Source: Ananas comosus
Taxonomy: Eukaryota; Streptophyta; Magnoliopsida; Poales; Bromeliaceae
Assembly: GCF_001540865.1 (NCBI RefSeq)
Contig: NC_033645.1
Location: forward strand, 620,001-684,000
Direction: 5' to 3'
DNA length: 64,000 nucleotides
Part shown: positions 33,936-46,336 of the stretch, in pieces
Layout: every line of letters begins with the position of its first letter
Numbering within the stretch: position 1 is the first letter of the stretch
The notes under the pieces: generated by a model
Database searches by the model: none
What the model was told of the DNA's origin: nothing
What the model saw: only the letters and a program-made list of their open reading frames with translations
Made by a program: the position numbers and the translations under genes

Positions 33936-35504
33936 TGCTACGGGGAAGCAAGGTCATGATGCGACGTGCAAAGAAGAGAAGGGACACGAGATGGAGGTAA
34001 TTATACTGCATGTTTTAGGATATTTGGTTACATAAAAAATTATTGAAAAAAATTATTTACTTTGTGAAAAAATTCATTCTATTATTGTTTGGTGTAGTAT
34101 ACTACGTACCAAAATAGTTTTGCATAACAATTTTGGAGCTTTCCTTATCCACAGTCTAGTATTTTAAATTAGATATTTTATAAAATTTATTGTTAATTCT
34201 ATCAAATTTGACAATTTTCAGCCTGTGAGGCAAATAAATTAGAGCAATTAACAACTAATTAACACTAATGGAGCACTAAATTTAATAATATTTTTAATTC
34301 AACTAACTAGGATCACACCACCTAACCTATAGCCTATTAAAAAATCCATTTACGTTTTACTGGTTGGATACGCTCACACATTTTCACTGTACTAAATATC
34401 CTGCACTTTTCTTTTTATTTTCCCCAATATTATATGTAATAGTTGTAATAAAAACGCACTAAGTTACAGAACAGTTAAGTTCAATTTACTAATTACAAGA
34501 TGATAAAGTAAAAATGTGCTAAACTGCAGTGAGAGATGAATTGAAGTTCATACTTATTTATTTTTCGTGCATAATGTTTCTGATTTGCGTGTGCGTGTGC
34601 GTGTGCGTGTGCGTGTGCGTGTGCGCGTGCGCGCGCGGGGATTAATTAACTAACTAATATGTGGGTGGTTGCAGCCACAAGTGGAGGTGAAGCAGGTGGA
34701 GGGGAACGAGTTCTTCCTGAAGGTGTTGTGCGAGCAGAAGCAGGGGGGGTTCGCGCGGTTGATGGAAGCCATGACCTCGCTCGGCCTGGAAGTCACCAAT
34801 GCCAACGTCACCGCCTACAAACCCCTCGTGCTCAACGTCTTCCGGGTCGCGGTACGTGAATGCAACCGTAGGTTATTTGAAAGTGCTTTTAATAGTAAAG
34901 CTATTCGAAGAAGCACAATACTAATTTTTTTTTTTTTCTAAAATCTTTATAAACAGCTTATTGCTGTAACAAAAGCAAAAGTTTCAAATTATATATGTAT
35001 ATATTTTTTCTTTTGAATTTCAGATTTTTTTTAGTTTCTGTCTACAATAATTATGCCACCGGAGATGAACTGTTGTTTCGTAATTTATTTAATATGAGAA
35101 TTTATTCTAAACTTTTTCATCCTGTGACGTCATAGGTTTAATTCCTGCTTTTTGATATTTAATAAGTCAAATTCTTATTTACTATCTCATCTATCAATTC
35201 TGTGTCTTTTATATTCATCATGCACGAGAATTAGAATGTTAATATATATTTTTGAATCGTTTTCTATTAGATCGATCATTTGGGTAATATTTTTCTACAG
35301 AAAAGAGATAATGGAGCCGTGCAGGCGGAGCAAGTGAGGGATTCCTTGCTGGAAGTGACCCGCGATTCGACCGGCGGGTGGATGGAGGCCGGACAAGCTA
35401 AATCGACGGCCGACAACGGCGGCATGGACTATCACCACCATCGCCACCACCATTTCCACCACCAACTCAACTCCCACCACAATATCCACTACCTCAATCA
35501 CTAA
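31741..35504 (+). CDS. AMS: bHLH transcription factor, ABORTED MICROSPORES (AMS/TDR) orthologue
   Basis: AMS (TDR in rice) is a master regulator in the anther tapetum; it switches on lipid and sporopollenin genes for the pollen wall. Eight exons: 31741-31838, 31989-32177, 32310-32382, 32560-32634, 32845-33292, 33649-33996, 34675-34851, 35301-35504, about 536 residues. The N-terminal MYC-type domain has [35 protein letters not shown] and [18 protein letters not shown]. The bHLH is [20 protein letters not shown] then [20 protein letters not shown]; Glu and Arg of the E-box contact set are present. A C-terminal ACT-like domain ([25 protein letters not shown]) and a His-rich tail match AMS. Exon 6 has a poly-Asn run from (AAT)n. 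Oddity: the frame shifts by +1 between about 33052 and 33170, just before the bHLH. A GT-AG intron at 33052-33169 would fit, but a one-base error is as likely. Confidence 0.9.
34578..34640. repeat. (GTGCGT)n microsatellite in AMS intron 6
   Basis: Alternating GTGCGT units, ending in GCGCGCG, lie 35 bp upstream of exon 7. Alternating purine-pyrimidine DNA of this kind can form Z-DNA. Confidence 0.85.
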
Positions 35505-35876
35505 TTCTAGAGCATACGACAATTAATAATCAAAATTTTATTGTTCAAATAAATCTAGTTTCTTAGTAATCTGATATATGAATGAGTTGAAAAATTGTTA
35601 GGCGTTGTTTGAATAACTAGTGATTGTTGGTTGAATAAAGTAACATTATATTACCAATGTTTTAAGCATTTTAATTGTGCTTTGGCTGTTATTTGCCCTT
35701 TTTTTAAGTGTGAAGCAGTTTTTCGTGTTTATATAAGGTTATTTTAAGAGCGGTAGTCCTTGTGATGTAACAGTCTCTGTGTTAATGCTGCTGTGTTTTT
35801 GGACTTCGGATATATGCATAATCACATAATATGATGAGAAATATTTAGCTACATTCTAATACTTACATTTTCGTAA
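35505..35876. other. AMS 3' region
   Basis: AT-rich DNA after the AMS stop codon; it probably contains the 3' untranslated region. No other gene is seen. Confidence 0.4.
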
Positions 35877-36103
35877 GAGCCATTTTAGTGTTAAGATACA
35901 TCTAACACTGATAGACAAAATAAAATTAAAATGAAAATATATAAAATTGTACTTTTCTATTTTTTGATAGTATTGTAAAAAATATACTATTGACTCATTG
36001 TGATTAGCAGAACGTAGTACCACATACGAAAATAAACAAAAAAAATTTTTATCGTATTTTTTCACTACATACAACATAATCTTACGGCAATCCTAAATGG
36101 GGC
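35877..36103. mobile_element. Tourist/Harbinger-like MITE
   Basis: A 227-bp element between TAA duplications (35874-35876 and 36104-36106). Ends: GAGCCATTTTAGTGTTAAG and, complemented, AGCCCCATTTAGGATTGC. Related to 28955-29160. Confidence 0.7.
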
Positions 36104-36603
36104 TAAGAATGAAATTTTAATTAAATGGTACATACTCAAGGGTATAAAAAAAGAATACCTTTTTTCCCTACGCATTGGGTGAAAGTTGACGTTTTTTTGT
36201 TTTTGTTTTTTTTTGAATAGTTAGTTAAATTGGATTGTGAAATTTGATTATAATAATTCTCAAAGTCAAAGTTAAAATATATAATAAATTAAAGTTTAAC
36301 CACTAAAGTATTAGCTGGATCGCAATTTTTACTGGGAACGTCTTGCTCCGATATTACGTGATGAAACAACCAACTCTCTAGATGGTCCACAATTTTATAT
36401 ATCTCCAAACATTTGGCTTTCATCAAGAGTCTAGTTTTCAGATGTGAATAATCAAACCAAGATTAGGTACATACGACATGCATGTCCCTGGACAAACGAC
36501 GATCGATGGTGACGTAGCCGTGACAAGGACTCATCTACAAGGTTGCAAAATGTTTATGAGAAAATATAAAATTGTTTACCGAAAATCTGAGTTTCTCTAT
36601 CAG

Positions 36604-38305
36604 GTTAAATTACACTTTTCGTCCTCAAACTATGAGGCACGTATTGTAATTTTTAACTCAAATTATGAGGTGTATGATAATTTAATCCTCGAACTACAAG
36701 GCGTGTGATATTTTCGTTCTCTAAAATTTTGAATTATTATAATTAAATCCTGAAATCTTTTTTTTTGAATAAGTATTGATGATTTTTTTTTTTTTTGGGA
36801 GAGATAGGTAACACGCTACCCATTTCGTTTATTTCATTTAGAAATAAACTTTGTTGGAAATGTGAATCAACTAGGATCCAACCACCAAGCTTTTTGCGAC
36901 TTGCTTTAGGGACGGTTGGTGTATCGATGAATTACTAATATAGAAATAATGTAGTATTATAAATTTATAATTACTATTGTATCATGAGGTAGAATCTATA
37001 CTCTTATATGAATCTGCAATATCAAATGATGACGTAGCAAGCTCTCATTTTTTTATATATTTTTAATCATTTTATTTTATTTTTTAATTATTTTTTTCTC
37101 ATCTTCTTCACCGTAGACCTTTAGACCTTCTCACCTTCCAATAGTTCTAACTTTTCTCCTCTTTTTTAACGTTCGCTTCTTTACCTTCCAATAACCCCAC
37201 ATTTTCTCTCTTTATTATTGTAATTAATTAATAATTAACTTTTCTTCCCCTATGTATCCATTAATCTCTTCGTTCTTTAATTTTTGCTAAACCTCTTTCA
37301 CCCTCTCCCTCTCCCGTAAAAGTCGCTCGCTTTCATAACTGTCGCATCGCGTCAAGTCCATAGAATCTGCAGATCCCGTCGTGTATTTGGTGGGAATGGC
37401 AGTGGTGGTAAAAGGTGAAGATCTTAGATGCGGTGGCGGCGGCAGCGATGACAGAAGGAGAAGAGAGGTGTATGGATATATAATCAACTTACTACTGATA
37501 GTATATATGGTGATAATCAAGTGATCAGAAATTTTTTGTATTTTGCTTTTTCTTTAATATTTTTTTTAACTACCATATCTATTAGTTTTTTCTAATTTCT
37601 TTTATAGTTGTTTAGATGTATGTAAAATTGTTAAACAATAAGCTGATAGAAAATATTTTTTTTTATAGGATTTGTTTCTAGAATTAGATGTTCTTTTAAA
37701 GGATTTGCATGTATGTTATAAATAATTGCCTACCCCAATTTACAATTTTATATATACACTGAATAATTTTTAAAAATTTACTATTATACAATTAAAATCT
37801 AATTCAACAAATACAATTTAAATCATATTAAAATTTATATATAAAAATTTTATAGCAACTTGAGCTAATTTTATTTAAATTAATTGAATTATTAATCTGG
37901 CTAATAATTTTATTTAAATTATTTTGCCAATCCTTCATTTTACGCCTCTCTTTTTTTCTCTCTTTTTTCTTTCTACATCTCCTCACTGTATTTTTTTGAT
38001 CTATGTACAATTTCAGACTATCATCAATAATCGATAATGATAAAGAAATCGCTTCGATAATATCTGTCCGCTGCATTGTGCGGATAACTATACTAGTATT
38101 AATATAACTCAGAACGTTCGAAAACTAAAATGTTGCATATCCGGATAGTTCGAGTCAAAAATTACAAGTAATTAACGTTTGAGAATTATAGTGTCACTGT
38201 GTCATAATTGAAGCCAAAAATAGTAATGAATTAAGGTCCGATAATTAAAGTATCACGTCCCTCGTAATTCGAGGACCAACAGTGTACGTAATTCAGACTT
38301 CTCTA
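36604..38305. mobile_element. Larger foldback element, degenerate
   Basis: The left arm begins GGTTAAATTACACTTTTCGT and continues CTCAAACTATGAGGC; the right arm ends GAGGACCAACAGTGTACGTAAT, an inverted relative. The arms resemble those at 6591-6911. The inside is AT-rich with a SINE at the left and no transposase. The ends are diverged, so limits are approximate. Confidence 0.45.
36796..36925 (-). mobile_element. tRNA-derived SINE, minus strand copy
   Basis: Reverse complement of the SINE family: T run (its A tail), then GGTAACACGCTACCCATTTCG, AATGTGAATCAACTAGGAT, and the tRNA-like head. Flanks ATTGATGA and ATCGATGA may be a decayed target duplication. Confidence 0.65.
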
Positions 38306-38428
38306 TTAATTTGTTAATCGGAAGCCTTTTTTTTTAACATTAGTGTTACCACAATTCCGTTTGTCTGATAAAAAAATGTCCGAATCAATTGTTGAAATTA
38401 AGTTTTGAATGAACAGATATAAAATTTA

Positions 38429-39340
38429 GGGTTATTTGCATATACGTCTCTGCAAATATAATAAATTGTAGAAATATTCCTGTAAAACGAAAATTACATA
38501 AGTTGTCCCTTCAAAAGTCTTAAATTATACAGATATATCCCGTCGTTAAGGACTGTTAGAAAATTTTCGTTAACCACGGTTAAAATACTTAACCATGGTT
38601 AATTATAACGTGAATTTACGGTTCTATCTTTCTTCTTTTTCCTCCTCTTCTTCTTTCCTCTTCTTCGTCGCCGGCAAGGGCGGCGGCGGCGGCGGCGGCA
38701 GCAGCTGCCACAGTAAACCCTCTCCCTCTTCCTCTTCCTCTTCTCTCTTCCTCTTCCCCTTTCTTCTTCCTCTCCCTCTTCTTTTTCCCTCTTCTTCGTC
38801 GCCGGCGAGGGAGAAGATGCGGCGGCTGTCGTGAGCCCTCCCTCTTCCTCTTTCTCTCCCTCTTCCTTTTCACCCTTCTTCTTCCTCTTCCTCTATCTCT
38901 TCCCTCTTCTTCGTCGCCGGCGAGGGAGGAGATGCAACAGCGGCGCGCGGCGGCGAACCCTTTCCCTCTTCATCTTTCTCTTCCCTCTCCCTCTCCCTCT
39001 TCCTCTTCCATTATCTTCTTCCTCTCATTCTTTCTCTTCCCTCTTCTTCGTCGTCGGCGAACCTGACCCCGCGCCGCCGCCGTCGTCCACTCCAACGGCC
39101 CAAAGAGGAAGAGGAAGAGAAAGAGAAGGAAAAGAACGGTATTTTGGATGGATATATTTGTGAGGGCAAAATGATCATTTTATAAAAAAACTGTTAAAAA
39201 ATAAATAGTTCACGGATGTTAACCAGAGGGACATATTTGCATAAATTAGGATTTTTGCAAGGACAACTTATAAAATTTTCGTTTTGCAAGAATATTTTCA
39301 CAATTCACTATATTTGTAGGGACGTGTATGTAAATAATCC
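38429..39340. mobile_element. Mutator-like element (non-autonomous), 9-bp target duplication
   Basis: A 912-bp element flanked by perfect copies of TAAAATTTA at 38420-38428 and 39341-39349. Both ends are inverted repeats of about 150 bp: left GGGTTATTTGCATATACGTC, right (complemented) GGATTATTTACATACACGTC. A 9-bp duplication and long ends are the marks of Mutator. The inside is CTTCCTC-rich with four copies of CTTCTTCGTCGCCGGCGAGG. It carries no transposase; the Ser- and Arg-rich open frames are from the repeat. Same family as 1663-3350. Confidence 0.85.
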
Positions 39341-39349
39341 TAAAATTTA

Positions 39350-40616
39350 TTCCCAATTGTTGAATATAGTAAAAGCATTTCTCTACTGTATAGGACTGCC
39401 CGAGTGGACCTCTTCAAGTAAAAACTGCACAAAACAAATTAATTTAATAATTTAGTTGCTTAAATTGAAGGGGTTTTTTTTTTTTTTCTTGACGCGTATA
39501 TAAATGCGCAAGCCCGTACGAAGTCGACCGACTTTGTAGGCTTGTAGCCGACGTGGTTTGATGAGTCCCACAAGAATGGAACAATTCTAATATATTTATT
39601 TATTTATTTATTTATTATTTATTATTTTTAAGTTCATAAAAATGGAACGATTCTCGCATAATATCTAATTATTACTATTGCTTAGACAACTAACATTTTA
39701 AGAAATCGAAGCTCGTCAAATGATTTAAACATTTTCCTCAGTCCACTGTCAACGCCTCTTGACTCCATTTATTTATTTATTTATTTATTTATTTTTTTTG
39801 GTGAAGGTCTAAAACCCACATCGAGGTAAAATTTAGAAATAAAATTAAAACGTTTGAGAACGAAGCTAAAACCGGGTCAAACTCAGAGAACTTAAGTATT
39901 ACAAACCAATTATTTAAATATTTAAAACCAGATAAAATATTAAAACTTTGTTTCTCAGTAAGTTGAGGTAGTGCTAATTACTTAACCATTCGTATCAAGT
40001 TATCTAAAATCAAATCAAATATAATATCATCTTATGTACCTAAAAAAGAGTAATGCTATGTTTACAAATAAATTTTACACTTTCTACGAATTTGTTACAC
40101 ATTCCATGCAGAAAATGTGAACCAAGTTAAAAATTGAAATCTAACTATTAAATTACATGGTTTATAAAGTGTTGTAGAATTTATTTAGAAGGACAACATT
40201 ATTTGTAAGTTACCCGAGTGTACAAGATACTAAGTGATTTAATTTTTACGCCATATGCTTTATGCGTTTATCTAATTAAACTTCTATATGCTCAACCACT
40301 TACTAATTACTAATTAGTAATTGCTGAATATATTTAAGTTGAGTCATTAATAATAAAAAATGGAATAATTACCAATATATCTCTAAAAATTTCTGAAATA
40401 TCTCATTTATTCTTTTTTTTTTTCTTTCCAATATATCCCTTATATATTACTCCGTTATTTCAAAATATCTCTACAGTTACCATCTGTTAATTAACTTGAG
40501 TTAAAAGTAAGTTAAATATCTATCAGAGTTTAAAAATAATTAAAATATCTCTTTTGCCCTTAACTTAAGGGTAAATAAGAAATATTGATGATGGTAGAAG
40601 GGTGTATTTGAAAAGA
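39350..40616. other. AT-rich intergenic DNA
   Basis: TTTA repeats at about 39596-39620 and 39770-39797, and a few faint copies of the 40617 repeat. No gene is seen. Confidence 0.4.
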
Positions 40617-40971
40617 CCAAAAATCAAAATACCTTTTGTACTCATAACTTAAGGGCGAATAAAAAAAGTCGGTGATGGTAGAAGAGTATATTTGAAAAGA
40701 CAAAATAGTAATTTTATAAAGATAACATCTGAATTTAATTTGATGGATATATTTAAAATAGGTTGAACGTAAGAAAAGTATTTCAATATTAGTCTTTCAA
40801 GAACGGTAAATCAGAAAGTCGGAAACTTTTTAAGAATATATAAATAATTGCCCCTAAAAAAATATTTATATGTTCTCAATAAAATAATTAAAATCAAATC
40901 TAAAAGCCTCATTCCAGTTTTTTTTTTTTTTTTTTTTTCAATGCGAATTTTATTATCCTATTGGACAGTAG
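40617..40971. repeat. Direct repeat R1 flanking the foldback-element cluster
   Basis: It starts CCAAAAATCAAAATACCTTT and ends CCTATTGGACAGTA. The same 355 bp occurs at 45251-45605 (R3) with few changes and at about 43493-43848 (R2) with many indels. The cluster of foldback elements lies between R1 and R3. Confidence 0.8.
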
Positions 40972-41448
40972 GGGTGGAAACGAGCCGAGCTCGAGCGAGC
41001 TTACCACAGCTCAAGCTTGGCTTGAAATTAATTTCGAGCCTAAATTTAGGCTCAAGTTCGGCTTGAAATTAATTTGAGCCGAGCTCGAGTGAGCCTAATT
41101 TTGAGTCGAGCGAGCTCGAGTCCTAAACGAGCTGCTTGAAATTCTTAACATCGTGCAATCTATAGTTTAATTTTCATAAAATATCATATAAAATTCGATA
41201 CAAAAAATGTCTAATAGCTCAACATACAAAATGAATGCACGAAATACGATATTATAATATTTAAAAAAATTAGGAAAAATAATTTTATGAGCGAGTGAAA
41301 AAGAGAAAGAGAGAGCAATTAAAGTAGGATATTGCTGGTTTGGTTTTATGGGCCCAATAATCTAAATTCTATATACATATAATTAAAATACATAATATAA
41401 ATTTATATAATTAAAATATATATTATATTTAATTATATAGAGAGAGAG
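40972..41448. mobile_element. GAGCTCG-rich terminal sequence of a non-autonomous element
   Basis: It begins TAGGGGTGGAAACGAGCCGA, a motif typical of hAT-like plant elements whose first 150 bp are built from GAGCCGAGCTCGAG words. A related stretch is at 48672-49235. The far end was not found. Confidence 0.45.
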
Positions 41449-41625
41449 TTCGGCTACTATACTCTATTAGCATAGACTCATTTATACTCATAAGTTTTTT
41501 ATCGTTAGATCAACCAACCACCCACTCAGACCACTATTATTCTAACTGCACATCCAATGGCGAAAAATTTATAAGTATAAAGGGGTCTATACTCATAAGA
41601 ATATAGTAGCCCTAGCCTATATACA
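41449..41625. mobile_element. Short TA-microsatellite foldback element
   Basis: Its left arm CGGCTACTATACTCTATTAG and right arm (inverted) GGCTACTATATTCTTATGAG bound a 177-bp palindrome, next to TATATA and GAGAGA tracts. It resembles the start of the 59449-59992 element. Confidence 0.6.
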
Positions 41626-41652
41626 TATATATATATATAGAGAGAGAGAGAG

Positions 41653-42198
41653 TTTTGCTAGAATACTGTCAGTAGTAAACGAGCCGTTTTACTACCTATT
41701 TATTTTCGATGATAAAGCTTCCAAATTGACAATCGGCTCTATTCAACATGATCTATACCACTTAAAGTGTTTAGAAATCAAATTTCAAATCTTTTCGACA
41801 TCATTTGCCTAATGATCAAAGGGTTTCAAAATTTGTAATTTTAATAGTTGATAAGAGGCATTTTCTCGTTTAACGGTGTAAAGATATCCAAATCAATTGG
41901 ATTTTTGTTAGAAAATTCTTTAAACTATTTAAAACAAGATCTATACTCTTGATCTTGATTACAAGACTCCTATCATCATTTTTTAAAGAATATTCATTTT
42001 CAGCCATTCATTTTTCTGTTCACTTGATGGATAAAAGAACAATATCGAAAGTGCATGAAATTTGATTTCTAAATAGTTTAAATGGTTTAGATCATATTTA
42101 ACGGAGCCGATCGTCAATTTGGAAGCTCTATCATCGAAAACAAATTTGGTAGTAAAACGGCTACTTCGTTAATATACGATAGTATACTAGCTCTAACT
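41653..42198. mobile_element. TA-microsatellite foldback element, copy B
   Basis: About 546 bp with matching arms: left gctagaatactgtcagtagt, right (inverted) ctagtatactatcgtatatt. The inside matches copies A, D and E (GACATCATTTGCC, AGATATCCAAATCAATTG, ACAAGACTCCTATC). TA tracts lie on both sides. Confidence 0.75.
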
Positions 42199-42240
42199 AT
42201 ATTATATATATTATTATATATATATATATATATATATCTA

Positions 42241-42705
42241 TAATTGAGGTCTCTATGCTTTAAAAATACCAAAGTTATTGGTTGTAGATTTTAGGTCCAT
42301 TGAGTTAAGAAATATAACGTTAGGAGATCGGAGTTCGGCCCTAAAGTTGAGATGGGTGGATTGTTGAATAGTTAATCTAATGGTTGAAAAATGACCCGAA
42401 GAATAGACTAACGGTAAAACTAATTACAAGCACCGAATCTTGGTGCTTTTACATAGCACATAACTGAACTCTGCTCTCTCTATTATATAGAGAATTAGGT
42501 TACAATATATATAATAGTAATCAACACTATGCTTATTGAGGATTTAGCACTAGTCGATAGTTATTGATGTGATGATAAAAAAAACATTCTATTGTACTAT
42601 CATAATCTAACCGCATGCTCCTTCATCCAAGGGTCCGAATAACCTAATATCAGTTGGTACAGTACCTATTATATATACGTAGACTCTATATATAATATAA
42701 TAATT
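42241..42705. repeat. Two small foldback units, first set
   Basis: One unit (42241-42480) runs from ATTGAGGTCTCTATGCTTTA to TAACTGAACTCTGCTCTCTC, and one (42490-42705) from TTAGGTTACAATATATATAA. Both recur in the same order at 43994-44430. Confidence 0.55.
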
Positions 42706-42722
42706 AATATATATATATATTT

Positions 42723-43282
42723 AAGTATAGAAGTTAGCATAGAATAACTATAGTAGTAACGAAGCCAGTTTACGAACGTTTGTCTTTCGGATGAGATAAG
42801 AGCTTCAAATGACGAGATCGGGCTCGTTAAATATGATCTAAACATTTAAAATACCTAGAAATCAAATTTCCACAGCACTTTCAAATATGTCTTTTTCATC
42901 AAAGTGAACCAGAAAAATGAATGGTGAACAAATGATATCTTTAAAAAATATGATATAGGCGCAGTCTTGTAAATATAAGATCAAAGTATTCAGATCCTTA
43001 GTTTTAAGTAGTTTAAGAATTTTTAACAAAATTCAATTTGATTTGGATATATTTACGTCGTTAACCAGAAAACCCTTCCTTATTCGACGCATTAAAATTA
43101 CAAATTTTGAATACTTTGATATTAGGCAATGATGTCGAAAGATTTGAAATTAATTTAAAAAGCTTCAATGTATTAAGATCATAGTTCAACAGGAGCTTGA
43201 TCGTCGAATTTGGAATTCTCTATCGAAAACAATCGGTAGTAAACGGCAGCTTTAGCTACCGATAGTATTCTAGCCAACTCTA
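42723..43282. mobile_element. TA-microsatellite foldback element, copy C (error-rich)
   Basis: It aligns over its whole length with copy D at 44463-45040, including 172 bases that look identical (42852-43023 with 44606-44777), but outside that stretch it has many one-base gaps and insertions. This looks more like an unpolished second copy of D than an independent insertion. Confidence 0.6.
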
Positions 43283-43905
43283 TATATATAAGTATATAAA
43301 GAGAGAGATAGAGAGAGAGAGAGAGAGCTTTTGCATGCTAATTGAGGGCAGAGCTCAGTAATACTCAGCTTAGGGCTTGAAAATTAATTTCGAGTCTAAA
43401 TTAGGCTCAATCTCGACTTGAAATTAATTCGGCCAAAGCACGAGCGATGCGATATCAGAGTGCCGAACGTAGAGTCCACGGCGACTCGGCTCACCCAAAA
43501 TCAAAATACCTGTTTGTAATCCTCATAACTTAAGGGCGAATAAGAAGTTGGTGATGATAAAGAGTATTATTTGAAAAGACAATAATAATTCTTATAAGAT
43601 AATTCTGAATTTAATTCGATTGGTTATATTTTAAAATAGATTGGAATGTAAAACAAAATATTTCATATTAACCTTTGAGAACGGTAATCGAAATGCAGGA
43701 AACTTTTTAAAATATATAATAATACCTAAAAAAATACTTATATATTCTATAAAATAATTAAAATAAATCTAAAAGCTCATTTCAGTTTTTTTTTTAAAAG
43801 TTTTTTTTCAATGAGATGTTTATTATCCTATTGGACAGAGATTTAGGAAAAGGACTAATAAGGGAGAAACACACTCCTCCTTCAATAATATTCGCGCTTT
43901 TTAAG

Positions 43906-43930
43906 NNNNNNNNNNNNNNNNNNNNNNNNN
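43906..43930. other. Assembly gap (25 N)
   Basis: A run of 25 N is followed by an (AT)n tract (43931-43993). The sequence on its left repeats the sequence that lies on its right from 43994 to about 45680. Confidence 0.98.
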
Positions 43931-43996
<66 letters not shown>

Positions 43997-44430
43997 GAGC
44001 TCCTATGCTTTTAAAAATACCAAGTTATTGGTGTTTGTAGATTTTAGGCCATTGGATTAAGAGATATACGGTTAGGATGATGTGGGCCCCCTAGAGTTGA
44101 GTGGGTGGTTGGTTGAATAGTATAATCTAATGGTTGAAAATGACCCGAAGAATAGATCTAACGGTAAAAAACTTACAAGCACCAAGTGCTTGGTGCTTTT
44201 ACAAGCACCATAACTGAACTCTCTCTCTCTATATATATAGAATTAGGTTACAATATTATTAATAGTATCAACTACTTGCTATTAGGATTTCAGCACTTAG
44301 ATAGTTATTATGTGATGATAAAAGAAAAACATTCTATTTACTATCATCCTAACCGCACATCCCTTCATCCAAGGGCCGAAAACCTAATAGCAAGTGGTCA
44401 GTACTATTAATAATATAGTAGACTTTTTTT

Positions 44431-44462
<32 letters not shown>

Positions 44463-44463
<1 letters not shown>

Positions 44464-45039
44464 TTAAGTATAGAGTCTGAGCAAGAATAACTCATTAGTA
44501 GTAACGAAGCCAGTTTACTGACTACGATGTTGTTTTCGGATGAATAAGAGCTTCCAAATTGTACGAGATCTGGCTCCGTTAAAGTATGATCTAAACATTT
44601 ATAAATACCTAGAAATCAAATTTCCACAGCACTTTCAAATATGTCTTTTTCATCAAAGTGAACCAGAAAAATGAATGGTGAACAAATGATATCTTTAAAA
44701 AATATGATATAGGCGCAGTCTTGTAAATATAAGATCAAAGTATTCAGATCCTTAGTTTTAAGTAGTTTAAGAATTTTCTAACAAAAATTCAATTGATTTG
44801 GATATCTTTACGTCGTTAAACGAGAAAACGCCTCTTATCGACCATTAAAATTACAAATTTTGAAACCCTTTGATCATTAGGCAAATGATGTCGAAAAGAT
44901 TTGAAATTTAATTTCTAAACACTTCAAGTGGTATAGATCATATTCAACGGAGCTGATCGTCAATTTGGAAGTTCTATCATCGAAAACAAATCGGTAGTAA
45001 AACGGCACGTTTACTACCGATAGTATTCTAGCTCAACTC

Positions 45040-45040
<1 letters not shown>
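44463..45040. mobile_element. TA-microsatellite foldback element, copy D
   Basis: It ends in ACCGATAGTATTCTAGCTCAACTC, the same as copy E's right end, and is followed by (TA)n and then (AG)n (45055-45087). The arms and inside match copies A, B and E. Confidence 0.75.
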
Positions 45041-45088
<48 letters not shown>

Positions 45089-45250
45089 TTTGCAGCCTAA
45101 ATTGAGCGAGCTCGGTAATACTCAAGCTTGGCTTGAAATTAATTTCGAGTCTAAATTTAGGCTCAAGCTCGACTTGAAATTAATTCGAGCCAAGCACGAG
45201 CGAGCCGAATATCGAGCCGAACGTGAGTCAAACACGAGCCGACTCGCTCA

Positions 45251-45605
45251 CCAAAAATCAAAATACCTTTTGTACTCATAACTTAAGGGCGAATAAGAAA
45301 AGTTGGTGATGATAGAAGAGTATATTTGAAAAGACAAAATAATAATTTTATAAAGATAATATCTGAATTTAATTCGATGGGTATATTTAAAATAGATTGG
45401 AATGTAAAAAAAATATTTCAATATTAGCCTTTCAAGAACGGTAAATCAGAAAATCGGAAACTTTTTAAAAATATATAAATAATTACCCCTAAAAAAATAC
45501 TTATATATTCTCAATAAAATAATTAAAATCAAATCTAAAAGCCTCATTCCAGTTTTTTTTTAAATTTTTTTTCAATGCGAATTTTATTATCCTATTGGAC
45601 AGTAG
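45251..45605. repeat. Direct repeat R3
   Basis: Near-copy of R1 (40617-40971); it marks the right edge of the cluster. R2 (about 43493-43848) is an indel-rich copy next to the gap, and the 57 bases after R2 match those after R3. Confidence 0.8.
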
Positions 45606-45834
45606 ATTTAGGAAGAGGACTAATAAGGGAGAACGACAAACTCCTCATTCAAATTATATTCCCGCATTTTTATAGGGATATAATAGTGATTGTACTTGGT
45701 AATATTTTAGGGGTACACTCTATGCTACGCGAGGCACCGTACCCTCAACTCCTTATATTAGTATATACGACGCGGTTTTCCTAAATCGTAATAATAATAG
45801 TATAATACCCCACCGCGGCGAACCCAGTCCCTGT

Positions 45835-46022
45835 TCCACCTACATATAAAAATCGCATCGACGAGTCATCATCATAAACGCACTCTAAACACCATACCCT
45901 CACGAACAAGGAAACCTTCGTTCCCCGCAAACCCTAGCACTCCCCAAATCCAATCCAATCCAATCCAATCCAATTCGAGATCGAGATCGAGATCGAGAGA
46001 GAGAGAGAGAGAGAGAGAATTA
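45835..46022 (+). promoter_or_regulatory. Promoter and leader of the first small paralogue
   Basis: TATAAAAAT at about 45845 is a good TATA box, 178 bp upstream of the ATG. The leader includes AAACCCTAGC, GATCGA repeats and a (GA)n tract ending 5 bp before the ATG. Confidence 0.5.
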
Positions 46023-46336
46023 ATGGAAACGCACCTCGTATATCTCCCGGATCCGGCCCCTCGCCCGATCCTCGACGTCTTCGGCGCCGCCGAGCTCGCG
46101 GCGGCGGCGCGGCTCGTCCAGCTCGGCGGCGGCGGAGACGCGGGGGAGGAGGAGCTCGGGAGCGCGCGGCGGCGGCGGAGGAGGACGCGGTACCGTTCGA
46201 TCTCCGATCTCTACGCGGCGACGGATGCGATTGAGACCGGAGGGGGAGATGGATGGAGCCCTGACGAGGAGAACAATGGCGTAGCGCGACGCGAGAAGCG
46301 GAGGAGGGAGGAAGAAGAGGAGGATCGTGAATGGAA

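Noticed and set aside
38595..39163. Ser- and Arg-rich open frames in the 38.4-39.3 kb element
   Set aside because: They are translations of CTTCCTC repeats; no domain.
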